A stretch of DNA of 43,660 nucleotides from Thermodesulfovibrionia bacterium (GCA_020057065.1 JAGVGM010000364.1:1-43660); one strand, 5' to 3'. Shown: positions 23,143-33,082, counted from the first letter of the stretch. Notes: generated by a model not told the origin, from the sequence alone. Translations and numbers: made by a program.

Positions 23143-24065
23143 TGTAAGCCTCCGCTTTCCGGAACATATTGTATCGCGCACCAGCCCATGCCTATGGTTT
23201 CGTTTCCGCCGATCTGAATATAATCCTTTATCGCGCTTTTAAATTTAGTAATCACATTATCTGCGCTTACGATAGTTCCGTTTCCACCCCTCGGCTTCAT
23301 GGCCACAATCATTGAGTAAAAAAGACAGTCCGGCGGCAGACTTTCTTCATACCAAAGATTTTCACTCGTCTTGTTTTCATTCAAGACGTTTCTTGCGGTA
23401 ACTTGAGTAGCGTGTTTGACAAGATAAGTGAAATCATCATTGGAAATTATTACCAGATGATCGTCCATCTTCTCTCGAACTGCCTTGTAAACGCCGTTGT
23501 TATTATTGCCGGGCATGAATTTTTTTATCTCAACAATCCATTCTTTAACCCCTGTAGATTCCCCCGGGATCAATAGGTGCTCTTCTAAAACCAGTTTTGT
23601 GTCAAGACCGGAATCGTCTACGGCAAGGAATCTTCCATCAGTAACTTGAGGCGTTTCGGGAAGAACGGGAAGTTGGGGAATAGTTTTCTTCAAAATATCA
23701 ACATCTCTTTTTAACCGATCCAATACCATTGGACATATCACCCACACATACACCTGTGAAAGTGACCTAACAGGGAAGGCGAGCAAACGTGCATCAGTTA
23801 TTCCGATTGATCCGGCGTGTTCGGTGCTTTCAGGTCCGAAAATAATATTGATGTCACCATCATTTAAAAGCCTGTTGCCTTTGTCATCGCATAGTTTCTC
23901 CGCCTTTTCCCTCATCGCGCCTTTCAGCCCTGAAGACTGAATGATCGGAAACCCTGTATGTTTTTCCCGCTGAATGGGAAGGTCAACGACTCCCGTTGTT
24001 GTCCCTGTTCCCGGATGAAGCGACGTCTCTGAAAATAAACCGACTAACACGCCTTTCTCAAACAT
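23139..24065 (-). CDS. cmr4: Type III-B backbone RAMP protein Cmr4 (target RNA cleavage subunit)
   Basis: About 308 residues from ATG 24065 (MFEKGVLVGLFSETSLHPGT), with GGGAGG nine bases upstream inside the end of cmr3. SLHPGTGTTTGVVDLPIQRE, FPIIQSSGLKGAMREKA and a C-terminal IQIGGNETIGMGWC are characteristic. Copies of Cmr4 form the backbone, and a loop Asp cuts target RNA every six bases. VDLPIQRE holds a candidate catalytic Asp. The stop overlaps the cmr5 start by 4 bp. Confidence 0.95.
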   Translation of the reverse strand: MFEKGVLVGLFSETSLHPGTGTTTGVVDLPIQREKHTGFPIIQSSGLKGAMREKAEKLCDDKGNRLLNDGDINIIFGPESTEHAGSIGITDARLLAFPVRSLSQVYVWVICPMVLDRLKRDVDILKKTIPQLPVLPETPQVTDGRFLAVDDSGLDTKLVLEEHLLIPGESTGVKEWIVEIKKFMPGNNNNGVYKAVREKMDDHLVIISNDDFTYLVKHATQVTARNVLNENKTSENLWYEESLPPDCLFYSMIVAMKPRGGNGTIVSADNVITKFKSAIKDYIQIGGNETIGMGWCAIQYVPESGGLQ

Positions 24066-24067
24066 TC

Positions 24068-25198
24068 TTACCACCTCCCTAATCTATAATGCCCAAATCC
24101 AATTTTACTGTTTAATCCGATCTTGCCTTCCACTGCCAAGTTGGAAGGGTCGCCGCCTGTCACTTCAAAGTAATAAACGCTGCCTGCTGGGACATAGCTT
24201 CTCATGGGCTTGTTCTCTTTTCGCGCCATATCAAAGCCGCCGATCTTCTGCGCCTTGCCCGTACAGGCGGAGATAAGTTTCAGATCCACTCCATGAATTT
24301 GTCCTGTCCAACACGCTGCGCCCTTGTCATCAGTAGTTTCAATAAAGTCACATGGATACCAAGCGCCGTCGAAGTCAGCGGGCTGAAGAAGAACCATCTT
24401 GATCTTTCTGTTTGCAGAGATACCGGCATTTGAGGCGCTCGGATAATTGTCGATTGATAGTTTCACCACTTTCCCTTCGCCGCCGAATTTAATCGTTGCC
24501 GGAGTCTTTGGCTCCAAATCACCGGCTATCCCATTCACCCTGAACCGAATTTCTACTCTTTTCTTATCCTTCCCTTCTCTGAGCCTCAACGGAACGATTG
24601 AGTACAGCATACCCGTTTCTACACCATGTGATTCATATTTTCTCTTAATCCCGACCTTCGGCTCTTTCTCAAAAAATTCAGTGTCATTGAGAATATCTTG
24701 CTTGCCGGATGGGACAATCCCTTCTAAATAAGTTGTGAATGCGTCCTCGCTGATCCAGCCTTTCATGGGCTTGACGGCTCGCTGTCCGGTTGCAGGAAGA
24801 TGGGCATTTCCGATATCACAATTGACCTGCTCGTCGGAGGGCACAAGCAGAAGCGCCCCTTTTTCATCCTCCATAATATCCAGAGGAGCAGGGTAATATC
24901 GTTTGTCGTCCTTGAAAAGATACGGCCCGTAAATGTCGAGTAATCCATAATCAAACTCTTTTTGAGAGCCGATTGCTTCAGGCAGGTTACAGCCTTCCTT
25001 ATGTTTACAACTTTCACATTTAAATATGTCGTCTGATTTGCAGTGAGCGCGAAGTATCGCATATCTCATAAAGCCCTGTATTGTCTGAGGCGCGGGAGGA
25101 AAGATTGACTCAAGCCACCCTGTCTCCCCCATGCCAAAAGACATTCCGTCTCTGAAAAAGAGCGTGTCAAGCGGCTGAATTATCCATTCCCTGCTCAT
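24068..25198 (-). CDS. cmr3: Type III-B RAMP protein Cmr3
   Basis: 376 residues from ATG 25198 (MSREWIIQPLDTLFFRDGMS), which overlaps the cas10 stop as ATGA. The opening PLDTLFFRDGMSFG, PPAPQTIQGFMRYAIL and the closing GLNSKIGFGHYRLGRW are Cmr3 features. A cysteine cluster (CESCKHKEGC) near residue 62 may bind zinc. Cmr3 recognises the crRNA 5' handle and contacts Cas10. Confidence 0.94.
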   Translation of the reverse strand: MSREWIIQPLDTLFFRDGMSFGMGETGWLESIFPPAPQTIQGFMRYAILRAHCKSDDIFKCESCKHKEGCNLPEAIGSQKEFDYGLLDIYGPYLFKDDKRYYPAPLDIMEDEKGALLLVPSDEQVNCDIGNAHLPATGQRAVKPMKGWISEDAFTTYLEGIVPSGKQDILNDTEFFEKEPKVGIKRKYESHGVETGMLYSIVPLRLREGKDKKRVEIRFRVNGIAGDLEPKTPATIKFGGEGKVVKLSIDNYPSASNAGISANRKIKMVLLQPADFDGAWYPCDFIETTDDKGAACWTGQIHGVDLKLISACTGKAQKIGGFDMARKENKPMRSYVPAGSVYYFEVTGGDPSNLAVEGKIGLNSKIGFGHYRLGRW

Positions 25199-27096
25199 CA
25201 CTGTATCTCCTTATCGGATAGGAATCGCACAAATAACGGTCCATCTGATTGCGGAACCGATTTGCCCTCATCATCAGGGTAAAGCGAGAGTTTATAAAAG
25301 GCTTTCACCCTCTCTTCAGCTTTATCACGTTTTTTATCGGCTTCCGGTGGCAGGTTCAGATTCCCCCGGCTGCCGAGATATTCAGCGGTTAAAAGCTTTA
25401 TTCTGTTTTCTTCGGGAGCAATTGTCTTTATGATTTCAATTAACTCTTCAAGGCGATAAATAAATCCGGTGGTGTATGCGGTACCATTTCCGGATGGTTT
25501 ACAATGCTCCTTTATCCTGTCAACTTCCTCAGCCCAATTAATATTTGCTTCCTTCCATTTCTTGCCGAATGTCAAAATCGGTCCGCCGCGTTTCCAGACA
25601 CGGACGGCGAAGGCGTTGCGATCTAATTTCTTTTTTGCTATATCATCGAGTAAGTCATGAGCGTCTCTGACAACCGTCTGAAGCGGGGTGTTCATATGAG
25701 CATAAACAATCCCCGCGCTTATTGTGCCTTTACCCTTATCTACTATCTCCTGAATATTGTCCTTGAATGCCTTAACGTATACTTTACTCAACGCCCATGC
25801 GCAGGGCAACGCTGTATCAAGAGGCAGCAGAGCAAGCACGTCGTCGCCGCCTGCGTAAATAAGCTTGCCGTTGTGTTCGTCTTCTACAATTTTTTGAGCT
25901 TTTTGAGTGACCTCCGACAAGGCTTCTGAAATCTCTTTTTGCTTATCTTTGTATTCAGAAAGCAGTTTCCCCATGTTGTCGCCGTCCATGAGCAAAAGAG
26001 CGTAAAACGGTGTCGGACTTTGCTTCGAAGCATCGGTTAATTTCTTTAATACATCAATGATATCCGTTTTCTTGTTTTTGTCAGGTAAAGGAAAATCAAC
26101 ATCATTACGGATAGCATCAGGGAAGAAAACATCGCCTCTGAAATCGGCTATATCTTTCCACTCAGGATGCTTATCTGTTATGCTCGAAACACATTTTATC
26201 TTTGTCTCTGTCTCGTCGCGAGGGACTTTAGCTGCATTTGCTGTTTTGATGAAAGATTGAATCTGTTCTTGTAACTTCTTATCATCTTTATCTGCCTTAT
26301 CTAAAACATATATCAGCCAATCAACAACACACATATACGCAGTAGACGGATAATAATGATTAAAATCCCAATCAAAAGGACCTTCTCCTTTTTTTATTAG
26401 AGGGAGAAGTCGTTTAGTAGTACAAACAGCGCAAAGTCTTTCTCTCCCCTCCTTGCGCCAGAAGTGATAGCCTGTGGTCTGATTAAATTTATCGGCTACA
26501 TTTGTCCACCAATCTCTAATGTCTTTGCGGCTATCCATTTCGCCTTTTTCGCTTAACACTTGCCTCTCGCCGCATATCGTGCATTTCTCACCGGGTTCTT
26601 CTGCCGGGAAATGAGTTCGCAAATTCTTCCTCTGATCGAGTAGAGAACCTTCTTTACCGATGACCCAACTTATCTCCCACTGGTTTTCGACTTGCCTCTT
26701 CCAAATTTTATCTATAGCAGGAGGAGGAGTCTCAATAAACTTTTTCTTGGCCGCTTCCGTAATTTTCTCCCAAACATCCCGGACAGCCTTTGCCGCTTCT
26801 TTAGCGGCGGCGGCTGGATCGTACGCCTCTGCCATGAATCGGTTAGGCAAGGAGCCGATACGGGCGGCTGGGTCGTCTTTAGAGATGGCTGTCGGATTAT
26901 TCAACGCCTTAAATAAATGATCATTGTCAATCGAAGGGAATACAATCACACCGCCGTTGTCTTTAATCTCTTTCATTGCGACTCCGGCAAGATACGAAAG
27001 GATATAAGACCCTGCCCATAAGTCCCGCGTCCTTCTCGCCTGCGATACAAAGCCCTGAACGGGACCAATGGAGAAATGGAAGTGACCATTAGGCAT
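25198..27096 (-). CDS. cmr2: Cas10/Cmr2, cyclic-oligoadenylate synthase subunit without visible HD domain
   Basis: 632 residues. It opens directly with FHFSIGPVQGFVSQARRTRD, the palm-1 start of Cmr2, with no N-terminal HD nuclease. Two CxxC pairs (172/175 and 222/225) form a zinc site. Palm residues YALLLMDGDNMGKLL (about 365-379) and YAGGDDVLALLP (GGDD at 416-419) keep the cyclase site. On target RNA binding it should make cyclic oligoadenylates but not cut DNA. GGAGG precedes the ATG. It overlaps cmr1 by 8 bp. Confidence 0.95.
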   Translation of the reverse strand: MPNGHFHFSIGPVQGFVSQARRTRDLWAGSYILSYLAGVAMKEIKDNGGVIVFPSIDNDHLFKALNNPTAISKDDPAARIGSLPNRFMAEAYDPAAAAKEAAKAVRDVWEKITEAAKKKFIETPPPAIDKIWKRQVENQWEISWVIGKEGSLLDQRKNLRTHFPAEEPGEKCTICGERQVLSEKGEMDSRKDIRDWWTNVADKFNQTTGYHFWRKEGRERLCAVCTTKRLLPLIKKGEGPFDWDFNHYYPSTAYMCVVDWLIYVLDKADKDDKKLQEQIQSFIKTANAAKVPRDETETKIKCVSSITDKHPEWKDIADFRGDVFFPDAIRNDVDFPLPDKNKKTDIIDVLKKLTDASKQSPTPFYALLLMDGDNMGKLLSEYKDKQKEISEALSEVTQKAQKIVEDEHNGKLIYAGGDDVLALLPLDTALPCAWALSKVYVKAFKDNIQEIVDKGKGTISAGIVYAHMNTPLQTVVRDAHDLLDDIAKKKLDRNAFAVRVWKRGGPILTFGKKWKEANINWAEEVDRIKEHCKPSGNGTAYTTGFIYRLEELIEIIKTIAPEENRIKLLTAEYLGSRGNLNLPPEADKKRDKAEERVKAFYKLSLYPDDEGKSVPQSDGPLFVRFLSDKEIQ

Positions 27097-28117
27097 TGAG
27101 CTTCACCTCCTCTAAGTTTTCTTTCAAAAATGTTGCATTGAATTCAGTTGTTGTCGAGATGTAAGAGCGAAATACCTCTGCCTGATTCTTTATGAGAGGA
27201 TTGGTTGCACAATATTTGTAAGGCAAGAACAGAATGATTCCTTTGTATTTAGTCATCCCATCAATCTCCACAGGATTAACATGCAGAAAATATGGTTTGG
27301 CATGCCGATCTAAAAATTTCTTCACATCTTGCACAATTGGCGCAGCGATGTACCGTCTTTTCTCATAGCTATGCTTTTTTTCGAGGTTTTCTCTTGACTG
27401 TTTGTACGCAGTTCCTATTGCTGCTAATGCCTTGTCCCAACAATCAAATGCGATTTTTGTTTGAAAGAGCCGTGTTTCACGGGAAAAAGCTGTATACTCT
27501 GCTATATCATTCTTGATAAAAGGACTTAATAGACTCGTAATGTCGGAATAATTGAGTTCTAATTTTGAAGGGTTTTTGATGACAGTCAAACCTCCGAAAC
27601 CATTTCTGCTTCTTGAGCCAAGGCCTCCAAAGGCATGAAGTAACTGAAAAGCATTTGTTATGTCTTTACGATCAGACTCCTCTAATATACCTCGCCATTT
27701 CAGCGTAAATGACAATTCGGTTTCGGGTTTGATATAAGGTCTATTGAAAACATTTATCCCTTTCTGACGATCATATGTGCCATAGCACAGATACTCCAGT
27801 ACATTAATTTTATAGGATTCATCTCTGACCGAAACGGAATGAGGAGGAAGGCTATCTTTTGATATAGACTCACTTGGTATATGGCCTTCATGCATAATAA
27901 GAAGTTTACTTTGACCAGAATTGTCGTCTGTTCCGCCAAATAATCGTGATTCTCTTTCATGCAGCTTTTCAATTGCGAAATCACATTTTGATGCCCTGTA
28001 CCAGAATCTCAATGCCCCTTTAATTGACGGCGCTCGCAGTTCAGCTTTTTCATTTGGGTCTGCCCCGCCCAAGAACATCGGTGTGACGGTTTTGAGTATG
28101 ACGGTGAGTTTATCCAT
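27089..28117 (-). CDS. cmr1: Type III-B RAMP protein Cmr1
   Basis: 342 residues starting MDKLTVILKTVTPMFLGGAD; LRAPSIKGALRFWYRA and ESRLFGG are the defining Cmr1 blocks, with GGLGSRSRNGFGGL as the glycine-rich loop. It binds the crRNA 3' region with Cmr6. First gene of the cmr operon, with a G-rich ribosome-binding site and a TATAAT-type -10 at 28173-28178 on this strand. Tight gene spacing from here to csx3 suggests one transcript. Confidence 0.94.
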   Translation of the reverse strand: MDKLTVILKTVTPMFLGGADPNEKAELRAPSIKGALRFWYRASKCDFAIEKLHERESRLFGGTDDNSGQSKLLIMHEGHIPSESISKDSLPPHSVSVRDESYKINVLEYLCYGTYDRQKGINVFNRPYIKPETELSFTLKWRGILEESDRKDITNAFQLLHAFGGLGSRSRNGFGGLTVIKNPSKLELNYSDITSLLSPFIKNDIAEYTAFSRETRLFQTKIAFDCWDKALAAIGTAYKQSRENLEKKHSYEKRRYIAAPIVQDVKKFLDRHAKPYFLHVNPVEIDGMTKYKGIILFLPYKYCATNPLIKNQAEVFRSYISTTTEFNATFLKENLEEVKLNA

Positions 28118-28172
28118 AGCAAAGCCCCCTTTTATATTCCGCTGCGATGGTTAAGTGTTTAAGGCGTAGAGA

Positions 28173-28178
28173 ATTATA
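28173..28178 (-). promoter_or_regulatory. Predicted -10 of the cmr operon promoter
   Basis: On the minus strand TATAAT lies about 55 bases before the cmr1 start. The matching -35 is weak (CTGAAA 18 bases upstream), as expected for a modest or regulated promoter. A perfect 6-bp inverted repeat CGTATA-N5-TATACG lies further upstream at 28262-28278, shared with the trpS promoter. Confidence 0.5.
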
Positions 28179-28241
28179 ACAGCAATTCCAAATAAATTTC
28201 AGAATTTTTTTGGGTTACTTATTTGCAAGTTTATTGTAAGT

Positions 28242-28278
28242 TTGACTTGCCTTATTTTAGCCGTATATACTTTATACG
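28242..28278 (+). promoter_or_regulatory. Predicted trpS promoter with overlapping inverted repeat
   Basis: TTGACT at 28242-28247 and TATACT at 28266-28271 are spaced by 18 bases. The -10 lies inside the inverted repeat CGTATA-N5-TATACG (28262-28278), a possible operator. The divergent cmr operon starts about 90 bases away. Confidence 0.55.
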
Positions 28279-28337
28279 ATATTTGAAGCTGTTTTGATGC
28301 CTTCGTATAGAAAAAACACTAAGGAAAGGAACAATAA

Positions 28338-29333
28338 TTGTCAAAACAAAGAGTCCTCAGCGGAATACAGCCCAGCGGAAAGCTGCATATAGGCAACCTC
28401 GTCGGCGCCCTGCAGAACTGGGTGAAATTACAGGAGCAATATGACTGTTATTATTTTATTGCTGACTGGCATGCGCTTACATCACAGTATGCCGACACTT
28501 CGCAATTGAGAGAGAATATTAAAGATGTACTGGTCAATTGCCTTGCAGCAGGGCTTGATCCGGAAAAGGCAACGATATTTCAGCAGTCACACGTTCTTGA
28601 ACACGCTGAGCTTCATGTTTTGCTTTCAATGATAACACCTCTCGGATGGCTTGAGCGGGTGCCTTCTTTCAAGGAAAAACAGGAGGCAGTAACAGATAAG
28701 GACCTCAACACTTACGGGTTTTTGGGTTATCCCCTGCTTCAGTCGGCGGACATTTTAATCTACAGGGCCAACTATGTGCCGGTCGGAGTGGACCAGGTGC
28801 CTCATCTTGAGATCACAAGAGAAATTGCGAGAAGATTTAATAGTTTTTATGGTGAAGCGCTTCCTGAACCTGAAGCGCTTTTAACTGCATTTCCAAAAGT
28901 GCCCGGCACTGACGGCAGAAAGATGAGCAAGACATACAATAACTGCATTTATCTCTCGGACCCGCCAAACGAAGTTGAACAAAAAATAAAGACGATGATG
29001 ACAGATCCGCAGAGGATAAAACGCACTGATAAAGGGGACCCCGAGCTCTCTCCTGTTTACCACCTTCATAAAATATTTTCTACCAGCGATGAACAGAATA
29101 ATGTAGCCGAAGGATGCCGGACAGCAGGCATCGGATGTATTGATTGCAAAAAGGTTTTAATAAAGAACATCTTTAAGGTGTTAGAGCCGCTATGGGAAAG
29201 ACGTAAAATATTTATGGCGAAACCGGACGACCTTAAAGACATCATCGCAGCAGGTTCCCAAAAGGCAGAAAAAACAGCTTCTGAAACAATGGCGCTTGTA
29301 AGGAAAGCGATGAATCTTGACGGGTTAAATTAA
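28338..29333 (+). CDS. trpS: Tryptophanyl-tRNA synthetase
   Basis: 331 residues, normal length for bacterial TrpRS. The class I signatures are GKLHIGN (HIGH motif) and KMSKT (KMSKS motif), with FIADWHAL, LGYPLLQSADIL and VGVDQVPHLEITRE in between. It charges tRNA-Trp. It starts at TTG 28338 behind AAGGAAAGGA. Chromosomal housekeeping gene next to the CRISPR operon. Confidence 0.97.
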   Translation: MSKQRVLSGIQPSGKLHIGNLVGALQNWVKLQEQYDCYYFIADWHALTSQYADTSQLRENIKDVLVNCLAAGLDPEKATIFQQSHVLEHAELHVLLSMITPLGWLERVPSFKEKQEAVTDKDLNTYGFLGYPLLQSADILIYRANYVPVGVDQVPHLEITREIARRFNSFYGEALPEPEALLTAFPKVPGTDGRKMSKTYNNCIYLSDPPNEVEQKIKTMMTDPQRIKRTDKGDPELSPVYHLHKIFSTSDEQNNVAEGCRTAGIGCIDCKKVLIKNIFKVLEPLWERRKIFMAKPDDLKDIIAAGSQKAEKTASETMALVRKAMNLDGLN

Positions 29334-29389
29334 GAGCGCCCTGCTAAAAATAACTTGATAACTCAATATGTTGTAATGTAATGTAAGCA

Positions 29390-31348
29390 ATGGACCCTTC
29401 CGATCCATCTCGCGAAAAAGAAAACAAACCTCACAAAGAAGAAACAGCATCTGAATCTCAGATCCTGAACAGAAGAACTGATATCAGATATATTATCCAT
29501 CCGATCTCTGTTGGATCTCTTGGCAGTATTGTAGAAATAAGCAAGGGTTATATGAAAATAAGAAAGATGAACAGTGAAGAAATTAAAGATCCTAAGCTAA
29601 TTATTTCTTTTTTTAAAAAAGAACTGAAAGCAGATCTTCTCTGGCAGGACAATATAAACATTGGTTTACAATATTCTGAAGAATTAGATGTTGAACAGTT
29701 AATAAAAAAGTTTACTTTACGAGTCAAAGAACCCGCGATCACTCCTAAAAAAACAATTTCTGACGATGCTATGGCGGGCATTTCAAATAAAGACGTCTTA
29801 AGTATCTGTATAAATTTCATGGAGGAATTGGAGAACCTGGATACTGATATAACCAAACTCCAGACATATGTTGACGAGATAAGTGATATTTGTCAGAAGC
29901 CACCCGTCCCGGAAGGGGAGGCAACAGAGGAGATCGATGAAATAAAAGAATTGAAACCTGTTGAACCAACGGACCTTAAAGAGTTATTAATTTACAAGGC
30001 AAGCAGTGCAGGCTCAGCCGCAGGGATCGAGATCAAGGATGTTAATTTTGCCATTGCAAGGTTGGGACTTGAAGCAGTTAAAGAAATATCGGCTGACTTT
30101 TTACGCAATAGGGTATCTGAATTAGAAATGTCCCCCCTGACAAATTTCGACAATTACGAGGCGTTTGTTATTTTCAAGACAGTAATATTCAAGCATCTTG
30201 CACACTTTTTCGGCTTTAAGGATGAAGAAGGTGAAGGAAGCCTTTTATTGTCCCTCGAAACAAAAGGGTTGGAAATATTGATGAACCTGTATAGCGAAGA
30301 TTCTGAAGATCTGAGGCATTACTACATATCCTCATCGAGGGTATATTCAGAGTTATCAAGGATATATGAAACTAATAATTTTGGAAAGGATCTTCTTCTG
30401 ATAAATAAGTATTATTTTGAAAATGTACTTGAAAGGTTTGAAGACCTTTATGACGGCTATATTATCGCTCATCTGATCCTGAATCCGAGTTATGTCCCCG
30501 GCGATCATCCAAAACTTACTTTTACCAGAAAGAAGCTGATCTATTCCTTTATGGTTTACCTTACTCTTATTGCCACCAGGGTCATTATGGATAGAGACAG
30601 GGAAAGCGTGATGATACTGATGCATATGTTAAAAAGGGCCGGGATGACTGAAAAAGATATCCGGAATTTCCTGGCAATTGGAGTAAGTGAGGCAAACAAG
30701 GTCCTGAAAGATCTGGGACTCAAGGGCAACATCAGGCTCGGCACATTGCCCAGCGCTTCATTTAAGATCGAAGGTTATTTGCATAATGATATTTATTCCC
30801 AATATCTCGTGAATACCTTTAAGGATTTCAGTATGACGAACAAACTAAGCAGACTGGCCCTAAAGTATGAAGATGCGGCATATGCACATTTTATCCTGAC
30901 CAAACTTATGATCGCAGACGATCTGGGGATGAATTCAAAGGCATATTGCGTAATACCCTGCAGGAACATTTCTGAGTATGAATTGTATCTTGAAGAATTT
31001 ATTTATTTCGATATAGTGATCTTTAAGGATATTGACAGTCTCCCAATATCCCATAGGAGAGAGTTTGTGAAACTGTGGAAAAGTTTTGAGGGGAAAATAA
31101 TCGTTACGTTCAGCAACTACAGTTTTATAGATTTTGACAATAAAGATCTGTATCTGCTTTTAAAAAATCACATAGTTGACTTCCCTTCATATTTTTCCTG
31201 CACTGAAGTATATGAAAGGATGATCGAGCACGCAATTGATTACATACAACAATCTTCAGGCAAACATGGGATTGACAGGATGAATTATCTAAGTGATATT
31301 TATTCAATGAATTATATTAAGACAAATGAATTGCAGTCCTACAGTTAA
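29390..31348 (+). CDS. Large protein of unknown function, possible degenerate PilZ and HDOD-like regions
   Basis: 652 residues, soluble, with a hydrophilic charged N-terminus. Residues about 30-105 (GSLGSIVEISKGYMKI, then an INIGLQY close) weakly resemble a PilZ fold, but the Arg-rich c-di-GMP motif is not clear. The middle (KASSAGSAAGIEIKDVNFAI, LGLEAVKEI, then a helical stretch with KTVIFKHLAHFFG) weakly resembles an HDOD domain. The C-terminal 200 residues look helical with IPCRNISEYELYLEEFIYFD. None of this is firm. It starts 56 bp after trpS and may be co-transcribed. Confidence 0.6.
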   Translation: MDPSDPSREKENKPHKEETASESQILNRRTDIRYIIHPISVGSLGSIVEISKGYMKIRKMNSEEIKDPKLIISFFKKELKADLLWQDNINIGLQYSEELDVEQLIKKFTLRVKEPAITPKKTISDDAMAGISNKDVLSICINFMEELENLDTDITKLQTYVDEISDICQKPPVPEGEATEEIDEIKELKPVEPTDLKELLIYKASSAGSAAGIEIKDVNFAIARLGLEAVKEISADFLRNRVSELEMSPLTNFDNYEAFVIFKTVIFKHLAHFFGFKDEEGEGSLLLSLETKGLEILMNLYSEDSEDLRHYYISSSRVYSELSRIYETNNFGKDLLLINKYYFENVLERFEDLYDGYIIAHLILNPSYVPGDHPKLTFTRKKLIYSFMVYLTLIATRVIMDRDRESVMILMHMLKRAGMTEKDIRNFLAIGVSEANKVLKDLGLKGNIRLGTLPSASFKIEGYLHNDIYSQYLVNTFKDFSMTNKLSRLALKYEDAAYAHFILTKLMIADDLGMNSKAYCVIPCRNISEYELYLEEFIYFDIVIFKDIDSLPISHRREFVKLWKSFEGKIIVTFSNYSFIDFDNKDLYLLLKNHIVDFPSYFSCTEVYERMIEHAIDYIQQSSGKHGIDRMNYLSDIYSMNYIKTNELQSYS

Positions 31349-31426
31349 ACCTGACCTATTTCCCCTCTTTCGTATATAATTTAAAAAAAGTCCTCTTAAA
31401 TATAGAATGTGTAATTTTCAGGAAGC

Positions 31427-31502
31427 GTCATTCCCGCTTGTCGGGAATTTTTCCTTTATCAATCATTTAGTTGAAAGAAGATTCCGGACAAGCCGGAATG
31501 AC
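31427..31502. repeat. Dispersed inverted-repeat element between convergent genes
   Basis: GTCATTCCCGCTTGTCGGG at the left pairs with CCGGACAAGCCGGAATGAC at the right (20 of 22 outer positions). A similar element is at 34763-34851. Both lie between convergent genes and may help terminate transcription. The rest of the 235-bp gap holds a CTGACCTATT-type block repeated in reverse at 31599-31613. Confidence 0.75.
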
Positions 31503-31583
31503 AATGCTTTTTAGCCGCCTCTTCCTTCAGCTCCATAGCATACTAATGCAACTTTGTTTGACAACTGCACATGAGAGTTTGGG

Positions 31584-32927
31584 TCAGCGTTTGGACATAG
31601 GGGAATAGGTCAGCATTCCCTTTAATGACGAAAAATATGAAGGCCTTATGATCCGTCCCTGTATGATTTCCTCAATTCTGTGTGCCGACCAGCCTGAGAC
31701 CCTCGCCATCGCAAATATCGGGGTGAAGAGTTCCTTTGGTATTCCCATGCACTGGTAGACAAACCCGGAATAGAAGTCGACATTAGTGCATACGATCTTG
31801 GCTTTTTTATTCTTAACAAGCCGGGGGGCTATTTTTGCAATTTTTCTGTAAAGTGAGAACTCTTTTTCTCTTCCATACATTTTTGCAAGTTCTTCCCCTC
31901 TCTTCTCGAGAAATACCGCACGCGGGTCTGATAAGGTATAGACGGCATGTCCCAGACCATAGATCTTTCCGGACCTGTCGCCTGACTTTTTGTCAAGAAG
32001 CATTTCAAGATAGGACTCAATTTCTTCATCATCCTCCCAATCTTTGATGTTTCGTTTTATATCACTTATCATTCTAACAACTGCCTCGTTGGCTCCTCCG
32101 TGGAGGTGGCCTGAAAGGGAGCCTATTCCCGCGCATATTGCCATGTACGTGTTCGCTCCGGAGGAAGAGACGCATCTTGTTGTGAACGTCGAATTATTTC
32201 CTCCGCCGTGTTCGGCATGGAATATAAGCATGGTGTCGAACAGCTCTGCCGTGAATCTGTCCGGCACGTTACCCGACAGCAGGTACAGGAAGTTCTCGGC
32301 TATACTGAGATCATTGAAAGGTTCAATAAGTTTTTTTAATCCTTTTTTCTTCATTAAATTTTTCTGATAGTTATAAGCTATGATCGTCGGGAACTTCGCT
32401 ATCAGGTCAATGCACTGCCTCGTTACATCCCTTAGATCTGTGGAGTTAGGATCCTTATCAAAAAGATGCATCGCTGATACAATCGTATGGAGCGAACACA
32501 TCTGGTCGTCGTGCCTGGGCCTGTTGAGTATTATTTCTTTCATCTCATCCGGAAGCGCGCGTCTTTTTCCAAGCTCATTCGAGAAGCTTTTCAGGTCTCC
32601 TTTTTTAGGCAGTTCTCCGGTTAAGAGAAGATATATTGTTTCTTCAAAACCGAATCTGTTTTCTTTCTCTTTGCCTTTTACCAGGTCCTCAACATCATAA
32701 CCGCAATAAAAAAGTTTTCCGGGTATGGGTTTCAATTTTTGCTCGCCGTCTCCGGTTATTATCTTTTCATATCCTATAACCTGACCTTTGCTTGTGATGC
32801 CAACAAATACTCCCGAACCGTCTTCATTTCTCAGTCCCAGCTTTATGTTCTTTTCTTTTACGATCCTGGGATCTATCTTGTCATGAAGCAGGGCAAGCGC
32901 TTCAACTTTTTTAATAACACTCTCCAT
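31584..32927 (-). CDS. gltA: Citrate synthase
   Basis: 447 residues. GFEETIYLLLTGELP, FHAEHGGGNNSTFTTRCVSS, GSLSGHLHGGANEAV and KIYGLGHAVYTLSDPRA are the citrate synthase blocks with active-site histidines in LHGGAN and GHAVY. It condenses acetyl-CoA and oxaloacetate to citrate. A 2-methylcitrate synthase is possible but no other methylcitrate gene is nearby. The C-terminal SPMSKR lies within the repeated CTGACCTATT-type sequence. Ribosome-binding site AGGAGG upstream of the ATG. Confidence 0.93.
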   Translation of the reverse strand: MESVIKKVEALALLHDKIDPRIVKEKNIKLGLRNEDGSGVFVGITSKGQVIGYEKIITGDGEQKLKPIPGKLFYCGYDVEDLVKGKEKENRFGFEETIYLLLTGELPKKGDLKSFSNELGKRRALPDEMKEIILNRPRHDDQMCSLHTIVSAMHLFDKDPNSTDLRDVTRQCIDLIAKFPTIIAYNYQKNLMKKKGLKKLIEPFNDLSIAENFLYLLSGNVPDRFTAELFDTMLIFHAEHGGGNNSTFTTRCVSSSGANTYMAICAGIGSLSGHLHGGANEAVVRMISDIKRNIKDWEDDEEIESYLEMLLDKKSGDRSGKIYGLGHAVYTLSDPRAVFLEKRGEELAKMYGREKEFSLYRKIAKIAPRLVKNKKAKIVCTNVDFYSGFVYQCMGIPKELFTPIFAMARVSGWSAHRIEEIIQGRIIRPSYFSSLKGMLTYSPMSKR

Positions 32928-33082
32928 TTAAATACACCTCCTGGGAAATTATGACAAATATTTTATATTATTGCGTAAAACTAATCAAAATCAGGGATCA
33001 TTACTTATGACCGTATAGTAATCTACCCATTTAGAATGAGATTGCAGAAGGATAATGAAATGACCAGTGCCTGAACAGGAGT

